From: Cupriavidus basilensis
GTDB taxonomy: Bacteria; Pseudomonadota; Gammaproteobacteria; Burkholderiales; Burkholderiaceae
Reading direction: 5' to 3'
Length of the DNA: 64,000 nucleotides
Assembly: GCF_008801925.2 (NCBI RefSeq)
Contig: NZ_CP062803.1
Span: 1,984,001-2,048,000 of the forward strand
Shown piece by piece: positions 1 to 8,279 of this stretch. Both the position numbers and the translations under genes were made by a program. Positions within the stretch are counted from its first letter, which is position 1. Each line of letters opens with the position of its first letter. The notes beneath the pieces were generated by a model. That model was given only the letters and a program-made list of their open reading frames with translations, did no database searches and was not told the DNA's origin.

Positions 1-183
1 GTCGCCGAGGCTCGACGCTTTCGCGCCGCTGCCGGTGTTGACGGTTACCAGCGCGTGCAGGTCGAGGTCGGTATTGCCGTCCCACGACAGGCGAACCTTG
101 AACTCCTCGCCCTTGTTCAGGTTCAGGGAAAGCTTCGGTGCGGCTTCGCCCGGCTTCGACAGGTTCAGTACCAGATTGCTCAT
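1..183 (-). CDS. TerD-family protein, 3' end beyond the window
   Basis: The first 61 residues of a TerD-family protein are visible. The start reads MSNLVLNLSKPGEAAPKLSL, followed by the motif LSWDGNTDLDLHA, which is the acidic calcium-binding signature of the family. TerD-like proteins are linked to tellurite and other toxic-anion or stress resistance; the mechanism is unsettled. The ATG lies 17 bp downstream of the telA stop codon on the same strand, so the two are probably co-transcribed. The purine-rich stretch before the start (AAAGAAAAG) is only a weak ribosome site. The C-terminal part lies outside the window, so length and completeness cannot be judged. Confidence 0.85.
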   Translation of the reverse strand, partial: MSNLVLNLSKPGEAAPKLSLNLNKGEEFKVRLSWDGNTDLDLHALVTVNTGSGAKASSLGD

Positions 184-200
184 GCTATCTTTTCTTTGCG

Positions 201-1397
201 TTAGAAGGTTTGCGGTGCGACCGTCGCCGCGGGATTGAGTTGCCTACCGAGGTTGAGCAGGTCCTGCCGTACTTGCGACATTGTGCTGCGGGCTTCCTCG
301 AACTTCGCCTGATTCGTGGCGCGAGCGGCCTGAACGATGGACTGCAGCGCCTGCGTATCGGCGACGACGCGTTTCAGGTTATTGGCCTGATCCAGGCGAT
401 TGTTACCTGGGGCCGTAGCGGCCGTAGCCACTACGTTCTGCATCAGCCTGGAGCGCACCTCCTGAAGGTTCTTGTCCAGGTTTGCGCCGGACTGGCCGAG
501 ACGCTGGACGTTCTGCACCATTTGCGCGCCGTGAATCGTCAGTAGCGTCATGCGGATGCTTGCGAAGCGGTCCCCCATCGTGACGATGAGTTCTTGCAGC
601 GTCGATACGCCTGCGTTCTGCAGTTGGCGAATCACCAGCTGTTCAGCCGGCAACTTGGTCATCATGGCTTCACGGGCCAGGGCAACCGATTCGAGCGCCT
701 GCAGCTTGTCTTGTATCTCCTGCTGCAGGGATATGTCCTGCCCTGCAGCCGCCAGAAGCGCCGGTGCTTCGGCTTGCGCCTTCTTCAAGGCGTTGTGCAA
801 GAAGGCCGTTTCTTGCGCGAATGCGACGAAACTCTTGCGGTATTCCGCCTTCTGCGCATCCATCACTTGCAGGTCGTCGTTAAGCCTGTTCATTTCGATA
901 CGGAGCTTGTTCTCCATACCGTTGACCTCGTCGCTCAGGGTCTTCGACTTGAGCTTGGCGATGCGTGCAAGGTCCTCGTAGACCTTGTCCATCGCGCGCT
1001 GCATCGCCTTCTTGCTGAACAGGCCGATAATTCGGTCCTTGATGCCCGGTTTGGCGTTCAGGATGGCGTCGGCTAACTCACCAAGCTTCTCCTTCGCCAC
1101 CGCGTCGTTGAGCGCGTCCACCAGCTTGAACAGTTGCGGGTTATCCGCCTTGTTGATGCGGGCGAGGAAGCCGTCGAGCACCCGATTAAGGTTCAGCGTG
1201 GGCTCGGCCCCGAGCGCGGCGACTTGAGCTTGTGGCATGGCGGCGAAGTGGAATGCCGCCACGCGGTTCTCGATGTCGGCCAACTGAGCGGGCTCGAGCA
1301 TGACCGGGAAATTCATGGGCAGCGCCACGCCGGGCGCCGGCTCCATGTTGGGGCTCAGCGCGGTGTCGTGCATCGCAGTGATGGCAGTCGGTTGCAT
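201..1397 (-). CDS. telA: TelA/KlaA-like toxic anion resistance protein
   Basis: A 398-residue soluble, mostly helical protein with the composition and length of the TelA family (PF05816 type), which is associated with resistance to tellurite and similar anions. After a short proline-containing N-terminus it has long amphipathic helices with many Gln, Lys, Glu and Ala residues. These include the region around ISLQQEIQDKLQALE and a late segment VRSRLMQNVVATAA. No signal peptide or membrane segment is seen. The ATG at 1397 is preceded by AAGGAAC at good spacing. It is the first gene of a probable two-gene operon with the TerD-family gene. The biochemical role is unknown for the family. Confidence 0.85.
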   Translation of the reverse strand: MQPTAITAMHDTALSPNMEPAPGVALPMNFPVMLEPAQLADIENRVAAFHFAAMPQAQVAALGAEPTLNLNRVLDGFLARINKADNPQLFKLVDALNDAVAKEKLGELADAILNAKPGIKDRIIGLFSKKAMQRAMDKVYEDLARIAKLKSKTLSDEVNGMENKLRIEMNRLNDDLQVMDAQKAEYRKSFVAFAQETAFLHNALKKAQAEAPALLAAAGQDISLQQEIQDKLQALESVALAREAMMTKLPAEQLVIRQLQNAGVSTLQELIVTMGDRFASIRMTLLTIHGAQMVQNVQRLGQSGANLDKNLQEVRSRLMQNVVATAATAPGNNRLDQANNLKRVVADTQALQSIVQAARATNQAKFEEARSTMSQVRQDLLNLGRQLNPAATVAPQTF

Positions 1398-2022
1398 TGA
1401 TTGTTCCTTACGCAGTCGCGGCGGCCTTGTACTCGTCCGCTAAACTGCTGGTTGCCAACGTGCACCGCATTAGTACGGCGTTTTTGGCCCATTTACCAAA
1501 TGGACAAACTGTTGCCTTGGGCGGTAGGCCTTAAGTCCTGGTTCAAGCCGGCGTAATTCTTACTACAAACAAGACCCATGTGTCCAGCGGCGCAATCGAT
1601 CTTGGCAAGTCCATGCTCATGGCAGGCTCGCTCAATCTATGGGAGATCGTGCGCTGCCGCGTTGCCGGGCTGGTGTTCAAATGGTATTCCGCCATGGCGG
1701 CTAGTTCCTCGTCGGAAAGGCGGTCCATTCACTTGAGGGTGGAATGCTTCGATAAATGCAAGTGAAAAGTTGGGATCAGTGCCGGCAGCCACCTTCTGGT
1801 AGGCGGACCCCCAACTTCCTGTTTTGGACGCGCTCTGCGCAGCGCCCTCTTCTATTTTGGCCTGGCGTTACGAGACGCCCAGTTAGGCGCCGATCGCCCT
1901 TGCCACGCCACCCGCCAGCGCCTCCACGCCCACGCCGGCGGCGCCTCCGATGGCCATGCCCGCCAGTCTGCCCATCGAGGAGTGCGCAGAGGCAAGCGAA
2001 GTCCGTGCGCTGGCGGATTTGA
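1398..2022. other. Non-coding stretch with possible gene debris
   Basis: This stretch holds the telA leader but no convincing gene. Short open frames on both strands lack ribosome sites and recognisable sequence. On the minus strand at 1883-1975 a 30-residue frame reads as a glycine-zipper-like segment (GMAIGGAAGVGVEALAGG). That could be the end of a lost small membrane protein, but the evidence is too thin for a gene call. Confidence 0.4.
1489..1503. promoter_or_regulatory. Palindrome upstream of telA
   Basis: CCATTT-ACC-AAATGG is a perfect inverted repeat with 6-bp arms and a 3-bp centre. It lies about 90 bp upstream of the telA start. It may be an operator for the telA-terD operon, but no regulator gene is adjacent and function is inferred only from symmetry and position. 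Confidence 0.3.
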
Positions 2023-2187
2023 TTGAAGGAGGAGCCCGATTTCGCCATCGTGCCGCGGGCGGAATGGGATGACTGGCTAACGGGCCGGGATCCCGAGCTG
2101 GTGCGCAGCTTCATGCGGCCCTACCCGCCCGAGTTCATGGATGCCGAGCCGGCGCTGCGTGCGCCGAGAGCGAAGGCTGCCGAGTAG
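2023..2187 (+). pseudogene. C-terminal remnant of an SRAP (YedK/HMCES-like) protein
   Basis: An open frame ending at TAG 2185-2187 encodes about 54 residues including FAIVPRAEWDDWLTGRDPE and then PYPPEFMDAEPA. This pattern is typical of the C-terminus of SOS-response-associated peptidases, which shield abasic sites in single-stranded DNA through an N-terminal cysteine. A stop codon at 2020-2022 closes the frame upstream, and no catalytic Cys domain is visible on this strand before it. The gene is therefore a truncated, non-functional remnant. Its family assignment rests on the short C-terminal match recalled from known proteins. Confidence 0.6.
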
Positions 2188-2544
2188 CCTGCCCCCTCGC
2201 AATACGGAATATGCGCGGCGAGATTTCCACACGTTAATGGACCCCTCACTCTAGGGGCATACCACCGCCTTAATGTATGAGACATTTTGGCGGGGCGGTT
2301 CCAAGGGCAGCCTAATATCAGATCACGTCCGCAGATCTGCGGACTTTTTTTGGTGTGCCTCGTACGAAGTCACTTAGATGCCTCGATATCGACGCTTCGA
2401 TATCAACGCATCAAAACCAGCGTCAACATCAACAAAACGTTACAAAGCACTCCCTGCCCCTTCGTCATCGCAGCCTGGTTCCGCGGCGTTACTGAATCAT
2501 GCGCGGCCAATCCTGCCGGGCATCAACAAGGAAGGGAGCTCACG
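2188..2544. other. Non-coding stretch with an orphan terminator
   Basis: No gene is seen here. The stretch contains a small CCCCT/AGGGG hairpin (2242-2257), a strong intrinsic terminator (2327-2351), and the leader of the secreted protein starting at 2545. The terminator may be left over from the decayed SRAP gene or may end a small transcript. Confidence 0.5.
2327..2351 (+). terminator. Strong intrinsic terminator without an intact upstream gene
   Basis: The palindrome GTCCGCAGATCTGCGGAC is followed directly by seven T residues. It is oriented to stop plus-strand transcription, yet the only upstream plus-strand coding sequence is the SRAP remnant. Confidence 0.8.
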
Positions 2545-2880
2545 GTGTTTACTAGAAAACTGATCGGAAGTGTGGCAATCGCCGTTCTGGCGGCAGGCGT
2601 GGCTGGTGGCGCAATGGCAAACGATACCCAGTGGCAGAAGAATCACCCGCGTCGCGAGCAGGTCAACGGGCGTCTTGCCAACCAGAATGCTCGTATCCAC
2701 CAAGAGGTCAAAGAAGGTGAAATGTCCCGCGGCCAGGCAGCCACGCAGCACAGAGAAGATCACCAGATCCGCGCCGAAGAACGCACCATGGCAAGCCATG
2801 ACGGAAGCCACATTACCCGTGCCGACCAGCGCGCCCTTAACCAGCAGGAAAACGCAGTGAGCAGGCAGATTGGCCGTTGA
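2545..2880 (+). CDS. Small secreted Gln/Arg/His-rich protein
   Basis: A 111-residue protein begins at GTG, preceded by a strong AAGGAAGGGAG ribosome site 6 nt upstream, which fixes this start over the longer frame. The N-terminus (FTRKLIGSVAIAVLAAGVAG, then GAMA before NDTQ) is a clear Sec signal peptide, so the mature chain of about 86 residues should be periplasmic or extracellular. The mature part is charged and helical. It has two related half-units: one around EVKEGEMSRGQAATQHREDH and one around SHITRADQRALNQQ. Similar small proteins are, from memory, common in Burkholderiales, but I know no function. It stands alone and ends in a good terminator. Confidence 0.8.
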   Translation: MFTRKLIGSVAIAVLAAGVAGGAMANDTQWQKNHPRREQVNGRLANQNARIHQEVKEGEMSRGQAATQHREDHQIRAEERTMASHDGSHITRADQRALNQQENAVSRQIGR

Positions 2881-2962
2881 TTGATCGCTAAGCATTCGCA
2901 TTCTGGTATCACTGTTTGCCAGGCAGAAATCAAGAAGCAAGCCGACGACCCAGTCGTCGTAG

Positions 2963-2986
2963 CCCGCCGCTCGGCGGGTTTTTTTT
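2963..2986 (+). terminator. Intrinsic terminator of the small secreted protein gene
   Basis: A CCCGCC/GGCGGG stem with a tight loop is followed by eight T residues. A second hairpin, CGACGAC-CCA-GTCGTCG, lies just before it at 2943-2959. Confidence 0.85.
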
Positions 2987-3165
2987 AGCTTCTGTCGCAA
3001 TCGGGGAGAGATCGCCGCTGGGGGACAATCACAGCCATCGCTTTCCCGCCGCGGTCATCAGCAGCGCGGCGCGGTCGTACCCTATGAGACGAGCCGTTGT
3101 TGCTGCGACAAATTCGGGGCCCGCTTTGCCGTTCGCGCTCATTGGAGAAGGTTAGGCAGGCCCGT

Positions 3166-4524
3166 CTACCGCTCGGGCTGGCTGACCTCCCCAAGGCGGC
3201 CGGCGGTCTCAGGAACGATCGCCGCACCGGCCAGGTAAATGGCAGTGACCACCGCGACGAAGATCCCCAGCACTTTTGGCAGGTCGGCGGGGGTGCTGGC
3301 GCACAGCGACGCAAAGGTCGGCATCATGCCGCCGATGGCAAAGCCGATATTCCATGACAGGCCGGTCCCCGTGGCACGGATGCTGGTGGGAAACCGTTCG
3401 TTCAGGAAAATGAGGATCGGGGCGAAGCCGGTGCTGCCCAGCATCGCCAGCGCCACGGCATACAGGCCAAGTGTGGTGACATCCGGTACCGCGGACATCC
3501 GTTGGTAGATCAACGGCAGCAGCACCACGTTCAAGGCGCCGATCAGCAGGAAGGCTCGCTTGCGACCAATCAGCGTGCTGAGGTGACCGGCAAGTATCGA
3601 AGCCACGATAACGCCAACGCTGCTGGCCATCAGGATGGCCGCGGAGGCCCCCGCCGGTGCCTTTACCACGATCTTGAGGAAGGTCGGCAGATAGCCGGAG
3701 GTCAGGTAGTAGGCGCTGCCACCGCCCACGGTGAGCAGGATGTTGACGAAGAGGACGCCACGGTACTGGCGGGAGAAGATCACGCGCAGCGGGTTCTCAA
3801 CCGGCGCGGCGTGCCCCTTGGCCGCCTGCAACTGCTTCCACAGCGGAGACTCCTCCAGCGAGTTGAAGATGAACAGGCCGAGCACCGAGCTGATGATGCC
3901 GGAGAAGAACATGCAGCGCCAACCCCAGGCGTCGAACGCTTCCCCCGGAAACAGCGCGGTCATCGCCATGTAGGTAATGGAAGCCAGCAGTGCCCCGATA
4001 CCCGCGCCACCGCCACCGACCAGCCCGGAAACGGCCCCGCGCCAGGACGGGGGCACCGATTCGGTACCGATGGTGTGGGTGGATGCCACCACGCCACCCA
4101 CGAAGATGCCCTGCACCAGCCGCAGCAGGATAAACAAGGCTGGCGCAAGCAGCCCCACCTGACTCACCGTCGGCAGCAGGCCGAACGCCGCCGTGGACAA
4201 GCCAACGCCAGTGACGGCAACCACCATCGCCCCCTTGCGGCCGTGGCGGTCGGCATAAGAGCCGAAGATCGCCGAGCCGAGTGGCCGCATCAGCAGCGTC
4301 ACGGCAAACGACGCGTACACCGCCGCCAGCGACAGCATCGCGTGCTCCGACGGGAAAAACAGCCTGCCGATCACGGGCGCCACGAACAGCAGGATGAACA
4401 GGTCGAACAGGTCCAGCGCCCATCCCATGCACGACGCCGTCACGGCACCAAACACCTGGCGATTGCTCGCCGCTGGCAGCGCCTCGCCGATCGTCTCTGT
4501 ACGCTTTTTTGCTACGGCTTCCAT
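3166..4524 (-). CDS. hmfT1: MFS transporter, HmfT1-like (furanic acid uptake)
   Basis: A 452-residue major facilitator with about 12 hydrophobic segments. The conserved loop between segments 2 and 3 reads GSYADRHGRKGA, and a matching GHLSTLIGRKRA loop lies in the second half. The start at 4524 follows AAAGGAGAC at good spacing; an upstream in-frame ATG (4566) lacks such a site. By recall the sequence closely matches HmfT1 of Cupriavidus basilensis HMF14, reported to import hydroxymethylfuroate and related furanic acids; sequence alone shows only an aromatic-acid-type MFS carrier. It is the last gene of the minus-strand hmf-type block, 168 bp after the hydroxylase gene. Confidence 0.8.
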   Translation of the reverse strand: MEAVAKKRTETIGEALPAASNRQVFGAVTASCMGWALDLFDLFILLFVAPVIGRLFFPSEHAMLSLAAVYASFAVTLLMRPLGSAIFGSYADRHGRKGAMVVAVTGVGLSTAAFGLLPTVSQVGLLAPALFILLRLVQGIFVGGVVASTHTIGTESVPPSWRGAVSGLVGGGGAGIGALLASITYMAMTALFPGEAFDAWGWRCMFFSGIISSVLGLFIFNSLEESPLWKQLQAAKGHAAPVENPLRVIFSRQYRGVLFVNILLTVGGGSAYYLTSGYLPTFLKIVVKAPAGASAAILMASSVGVIVASILAGHLSTLIGRKRAFLLIGALNVVLLPLIYQRMSAVPDVTTLGLYAVALAMLGSTGFAPILIFLNERFPTSIRATGTGLSWNIGFAIGGMMPTFASLCASTPADLPKVLGIFVAVVTAIYLAGAAIVPETAGRLGEVSQPER

Positions 4525-4692
4525 TGTTGTCTCCTTTGATTTGATTTGAATCTCTGCTTGGATCATGACGGCAGGGTTGTCGCGCGGGCGGTGCCTTGCC
4601 GCCCCGGCAGCCGTTGCGCTGGTCGCGATCGTGGCCGAGGAGATCCGCAGGGTGTCAGGCGCCGCCGGCTGATCCGGGTGCGGCGGCCCTGG

Positions 4693-5394
4693 CTACCCCT
4701 GCCCTTGCATCGGGCTTCGCACCTCGTGTGGCACATCGCTGCGCGTGCCGAACAGCGTGTCGCAGATCGGGAAGGTCAGGTTGAAGTTCTGCGTGGCCAT
4801 CAGCTCAGGATCGTGATGCGTGACGTGCAGGCGCCGCACGGTCCCCACGAACGGCATCCGGTCCAGCAGTGGGCTTTCCGTGATGTGCGACAGCGTATGC
4901 AGGCCCTCGTACATCAGGTAGTACGCCGCCATCGTCATCAGCGCGATATAGCCCGCGTTCTTCGAGAACCCCAAGCCGATCACCAGCGCGAACGGTACGG
5001 CCGCCAGCACAAAGGCTACCGGCGCAAAGGGCGGAAACAACAAGGCGCGCCAGTGCTTCTGGCCTTTGTACTCAAGCGTCAGATGTGTAAAGAAGCGATG
5101 ATGCACCGCGCAATGCCGTTTATAGATCGCGCTGAACAAGCGCGTCGGTCGATGCAATATATAGCGGTGCGCGGCCCACTCGGCCCAGTTCCCGAGCAAG
5201 AAGATTGGCACGATCGCGAGCCACTGCGCCAGCGTCGGTGCTTGCAGTTTCATCGCGCACCAGGCAATCACCCCGCCGGTGAACAGCAGCGTGAAGGCCA
5301 GATGCAATTCGCCGCGATACCACGCAGGGGTGGCGGCGACATATTCGTCGCGGAAGCGGTAAGAGCGCGCGCGGATTTCGTCATCGTATTTCAT
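4693..5394 (-). CDS. Fatty-acid-hydroxylase/sterol-desaturase superfamily protein
   Basis: A 233-residue membrane protein with the eight-histidine di-iron signature. The histidine clusters are H76-RYIL-H81, H94CAVHH99, a YEGLHTLSH stretch near 163-170, and H190VTHH194. Several hydrophobic segments lie between them (about 32-50, 57-70, 122-142 and 148-162). Members use O2 and a di-iron centre to hydroxylate C-H bonds. The start at 5394 follows GAGGAG at 6 nt. It lies in the hmf-type operon between the GMC oxidoreductase and the MFS gene, 78 bp from the former. Its substrate is not evident: it could hydroxylate a furan or alkyl side chain, or be unrelated to HMF. I do not recall it in the described HMF pathway. 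Confidence 0.8.
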   Translation of the reverse strand: MKYDDEIRARSYRFRDEYVAATPAWYRGELHLAFTLLFTGGVIAWCAMKLQAPTLAQWLAIVPIFLLGNWAEWAAHRYILHRPTRLFSAIYKRHCAVHHRFFTHLTLEYKGQKHWRALLFPPFAPVAFVLAAVPFALVIGLGFSKNAGYIALMTMAAYYLMYEGLHTLSHITESPLLDRMPFVGTVRRLHVTHHDPELMATQNFNLTFPICDTLFGTRSDVPHEVRSPMQGQG

Positions 5395-5472
5395 CGTTAT
5401 CTCCTCGTTCCAGCCGCCGGTGGCGCGCCATCGTGCAGCTTCGTTCTTCAGCGTGGATTTGCGCTGCGGTCT

Positions 5473-7212
5473 TCAACCCGGATGGGCAACTTCGCTCGAT
5501 GCCGGCCGGACTGCGCGGCGCTCGGCCTGCATGGTGTCGGCAATCTTTTCCGCGAGCATGATGGTGGGGATGTTGGTATTGGCCGTCGGCAGCCGCGGCA
5601 TCAGAGAGGCGTCTACGACGCGCAGCCTGCCAACATCGTGAACGCGGCCCGCCGCATCCGTCACCGCGCTCCGGTCCGCATGCGCGCCCATCCGGCAAGT
5701 GCCGCTGGCATGCCAGACCCCGAAGACGCTCTGACGCACGAAGCCCTCCAGCGCGGACTCATCCGCCAGCAGGCTGGCCAGGTTTGCCCCGCCCGTGACA
5801 AAGCGCGCGATCAGGCTTCTGCGCAGCGGCCCCGAGACATCAAGCACTGCCCCCAGCAACTCTGTGAGCAACGCATTGCCGCGGCTCACGCGGCTCAGCG
5901 CCTTGACGCGCGGCGAAAACGTAGCGGGGAAGAAATCACCCGGATGCTGATGCAAGGCCGACGCACCCACGATCTGCACCAACTTGCGTACGCCGGCCAC
6001 CATGCGCCGCAGATCCCGCTCGTCGTCGAGCAGGTTGAGCTCCACCACGGGCGGCATATCCGGCTGGGCTCCCGCAAGGCGAACCTGCCCGCGCGAGAAT
6101 GGCCGATTGCACCACAGGAAGAAGAGGCCGAGCCGATTACCGAGTGCATGCCAGCCCGCCCGCGTGGAACTGGACAGGTACATGTCCGACGCCTCGCCGC
6201 CTGGCACCTCCGATGAGAAGCGCGCCGCCGTCATGCTGGCGCGCCGGCGCGAGAGCGGCATGCGGTACTGGGGCGCGAGGAACTGGCAGAACGTCAGCGC
6301 CGGATGATCCTGGAGATTGCGGCCAACGCCGGGCCGGTCGGCTACGACCTCGATGCCGAGGGCCTGCAGCGCGCCAGCGTCGCCGATCCCCGCGCGCATC
6401 AGGATGGCGGGCGACTGCAAGGCGCCCGCGGACACGATGACCTCCCCGGCGTCCAGCGCCAGCCGCGACCCATCGGCCCGGATGGCGATCACCCCACGCG
6501 CTTCCCGGCCGGATACGACGAGCTTGCGCACCGTTGTCTCGGCATAGATCCGCAGATTGACCCGCCGGCGCGTATCCGCGTCGAGATAGGCGATGGCGGT
6601 CGAAACCCGTTTGTCATCCAGGTTCGAGAAGGCGGCCGGAAACCAGCCATCGCCGAACTCCGCGTTCTGGTCGGCCAGCTCGGACAGGCCGCTGCGGCCC
6701 ATCGCTTGCGCAAACTCCGTGCAGAACGGCGGCCAAGCCTGCGGCAGGATGCGGCGGATCGGCACCGGTCCGTGGCTGCCGTGCAGCGGGCTGTTGCCGT
6801 AATCCACATCGCGCTCAAGGCGGCGGAAGTACGGCAGCACATCCTGCCACGACCAGCCGGACGCGCCCAACGCGGCCCACTCATCGTAGTCGCGCGGCAG
6901 CCCGCGGTTTGCGGCCTGCACGTTGATGCTGGAGCCGCCGCCCATGACGCGCCCCTGCTCGTAGACCTTGGACCTGCCCCCTGCCACGGCGCGGGCTTGC
7001 AGCGATGGCCAGATATACCGGTCACCGTAGAACAAGGGCATCGGATAGCTGTCGAGGATCTCCGCCGGCACAGCGTCCGGCGGCGTATCGATGCCCCCCT
7101 CGATCAGCGCGACGCGGATGGCCGGGTCCTGCGACAGGCGATTGGCCAGTACGCAACCGGCGGACCCGCCGCCAACAATCACGTAGTCGAAACGCTCCCT
7201 CGGCGTATCCAT
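5473..7212 (-). CDS. hmfH: GMC oxidoreductase, HmfH-like HMF/furfural oxidase
   Basis: A 579-residue FAD enzyme of the glucose-methanol-choline family. The N-terminal dinucleotide fold is FDYVIVGGGSAGCVLANRLS, followed by the GGGSSINVQAANRG region. The C-terminal catalytic segment contains VWHASGTCRMG (active-site His) and ends TANTNIPTIMLAEKIAD. By recall it is nearly identical to HmfH of C. basilensis HMF14, which oxidises HMF and hydroxymethylfuroate through to 2,5-furandicarboxylic acid (FDCA) with O2. The start at 7212 follows AAGGGGAGG; an alternative ATG at 7251 overlaps the stop of the upstream Bug gene but lacks a ribosome site. It is co-directional with ubiD/ubiX-type genes. Confidence 0.85.
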   Translation of the reverse strand: MDTPRERFDYVIVGGGSAGCVLANRLSQDPAIRVALIEGGIDTPPDAVPAEILDSYPMPLFYGDRYIWPSLQARAVAGGRSKVYEQGRVMGGGSSINVQAANRGLPRDYDEWAALGASGWSWQDVLPYFRRLERDVDYGNSPLHGSHGPVPIRRILPQAWPPFCTEFAQAMGRSGLSELADQNAEFGDGWFPAAFSNLDDKRVSTAIAYLDADTRRRVNLRIYAETTVRKLVVSGREARGVIAIRADGSRLALDAGEVIVSAGALQSPAILMRAGIGDAGALQALGIEVVADRPGVGRNLQDHPALTFCQFLAPQYRMPLSRRRASMTAARFSSEVPGGEASDMYLSSSTRAGWHALGNRLGLFFLWCNRPFSRGQVRLAGAQPDMPPVVELNLLDDERDLRRMVAGVRKLVQIVGASALHQHPGDFFPATFSPRVKALSRVSRGNALLTELLGAVLDVSGPLRRSLIARFVTGGANLASLLADESALEGFVRQSVFGVWHASGTCRMGAHADRSAVTDAAGRVHDVGRLRVVDASLMPRLPTANTNIPTIMLAEKIADTMQAERRAVRPASSEVAHPG

Positions 7213-7247
7213 GCGGCCTCCCCTTGTCAATAGGCGTCGTTGCTTCG

Positions 7248-8210
7248 TCATTGCAAGGGGATGGCCGCGTCATGTACCACCTGCTTCCACTTCGCCATTT
7301 CCTTGCCGATAAACGCAGAGAAGTCGGCAGGGCTGCCGCCGTCGGGACGCACGCCCTGCTCGTGGAAGAGCTTGCGCACATCCGCCGTGCGCAGCGCGTC
7401 GTTGATCTGCGCGTTCAGCTTTTGCACAATCTCCGGGGGCGTGCCGGCCGGCGCGACAATGCCGTGCCAGGATGACGCGTCGTAGCCGGGCAGGCCGCTC
7501 TCGGCCATGGTGGGCACCGTGGCAAGCGACGCAAAGCGGCTCCGGTCGGCGACGGCAAGTGCGCGTACCTTGCCGGACCTCACGAAAGGCAACACATGGG
7601 GCAACGCGTCGAAGGCCACTTCGACCTGCCCGCCGGCCAGATCGGTCAGCATGGGCGTGCTGCCCTTGTAGGGAACCTGGGCGAGCGTGATGCCGGCACT
7701 GCGCTCGAACAACGCCATGGCAAGGTGGTTGGACGAGCCGCTGCCCGACGAGCCGTAGTTGATCTTGCCGGGCGTGCCCTTGGCGGATTTGACAAGATCG
7801 TCCACGGAGCGTATCGGCGATCCGTTGGTCACCACAAGGGTCATCGGCGACTCGCCTGCCAGGATGACCGGCGTGAAGTCCTTGAGGGTGTCGTACGGCA
7901 GCGACTTATAGAGCCAGGGATTGGCACCGAAGGGGAACTGCACCACCAGCAGCGTGTAGCCATCGGGCGCGGCCTTGGCCACGAACGAGGTGCCGATGAT
8001 GGTGCCCGCGCCGGGCTTGTTGTCCACCACCACGGGCTGGCCCCAGGCTGCGGTGAGCCTGCTGCCGACGATGCGGGCCAGCGTGTCGTTGAAGCCGCCG
8101 GGCGGGTACGGCACCACGATGCGGATCGGCTTGGTGGGATAGCCTTGCGCATGGGCAAGCCCCGTGAGCAACAGCAAAGCGAGCCCGGCATGGGCGAGCC
8201 AAGTTTTCAT
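7248..8210 (-). CDS. Bug/TctC-family periplasmic substrate-binding protein
   Basis: A 320-residue tripartite tricarboxylate transporter receptor. It has a signal peptide (KTWLAHAGLALLLLTGLAHA, then QGYP), the family opening YPTKPIRIVVPYPPGG, the VVDNKPGAGTIIG loop, and YGSSGSGSSNHLAM. Such proteins bind carboxylates in the periplasm. The ATG at 8210 follows AGGAGACAG. No TctA or TctB membrane partner is encoded nearby, as is usual for the many orphan Bug proteins of Cupriavidus. Its place between the UbiX-like and GMC genes suggests a furanic or aromatic carboxylate ligand. It could deliver substrate to a remote TctAB pair or act in sensing. Confidence 0.85.
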   Translation of the reverse strand: MKTWLAHAGLALLLLTGLAHAQGYPTKPIRIVVPYPPGGFNDTLARIVGSRLTAAWGQPVVVDNKPGAGTIIGTSFVAKAAPDGYTLLVVQFPFGANPWLYKSLPYDTLKDFTPVILAGESPMTLVVTNGSPIRSVDDLVKSAKGTPGKINYGSSGSGSSNHLAMALFERSAGITLAQVPYKGSTPMLTDLAGGQVEVAFDALPHVLPFVRSGKVRALAVADRSRFASLATVPTMAESGLPGYDASSWHGIVAPAGTPPEIVQKLNAQINDALRTADVRKLFHEQGVRPDGGSPADFSAFIGKEMAKWKQVVHDAAIPLQ

Positions 8211-8279
8211 GTCTGTCTCCTGCCTGTTCAGCATTCAAAGTCCGGCCGGGATCAGCGCCCCGGTCCGCAGCGCCGGCCG

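Noticed and set aside
1543..1765. Overlapping 61-residue open frames on both strands
   Set aside because: No ribosome site, no recognisable motif and a stop codon directly before one of them; chance frames in a non-coding stretch.
1776..2114. 112-residue minus-strand frame rich in Arg and Gly
   Set aside because: It runs antisense to the SRAP remnant and its long arginine run is a frame artefact of GC-rich DNA.
4546..6216. Long plus-strand open frame of over 500 codons
   Set aside because: Antisense to the hydroxylase and GMC genes, which have complete motifs and ribosome sites; long shadow frames are common at this GC content.
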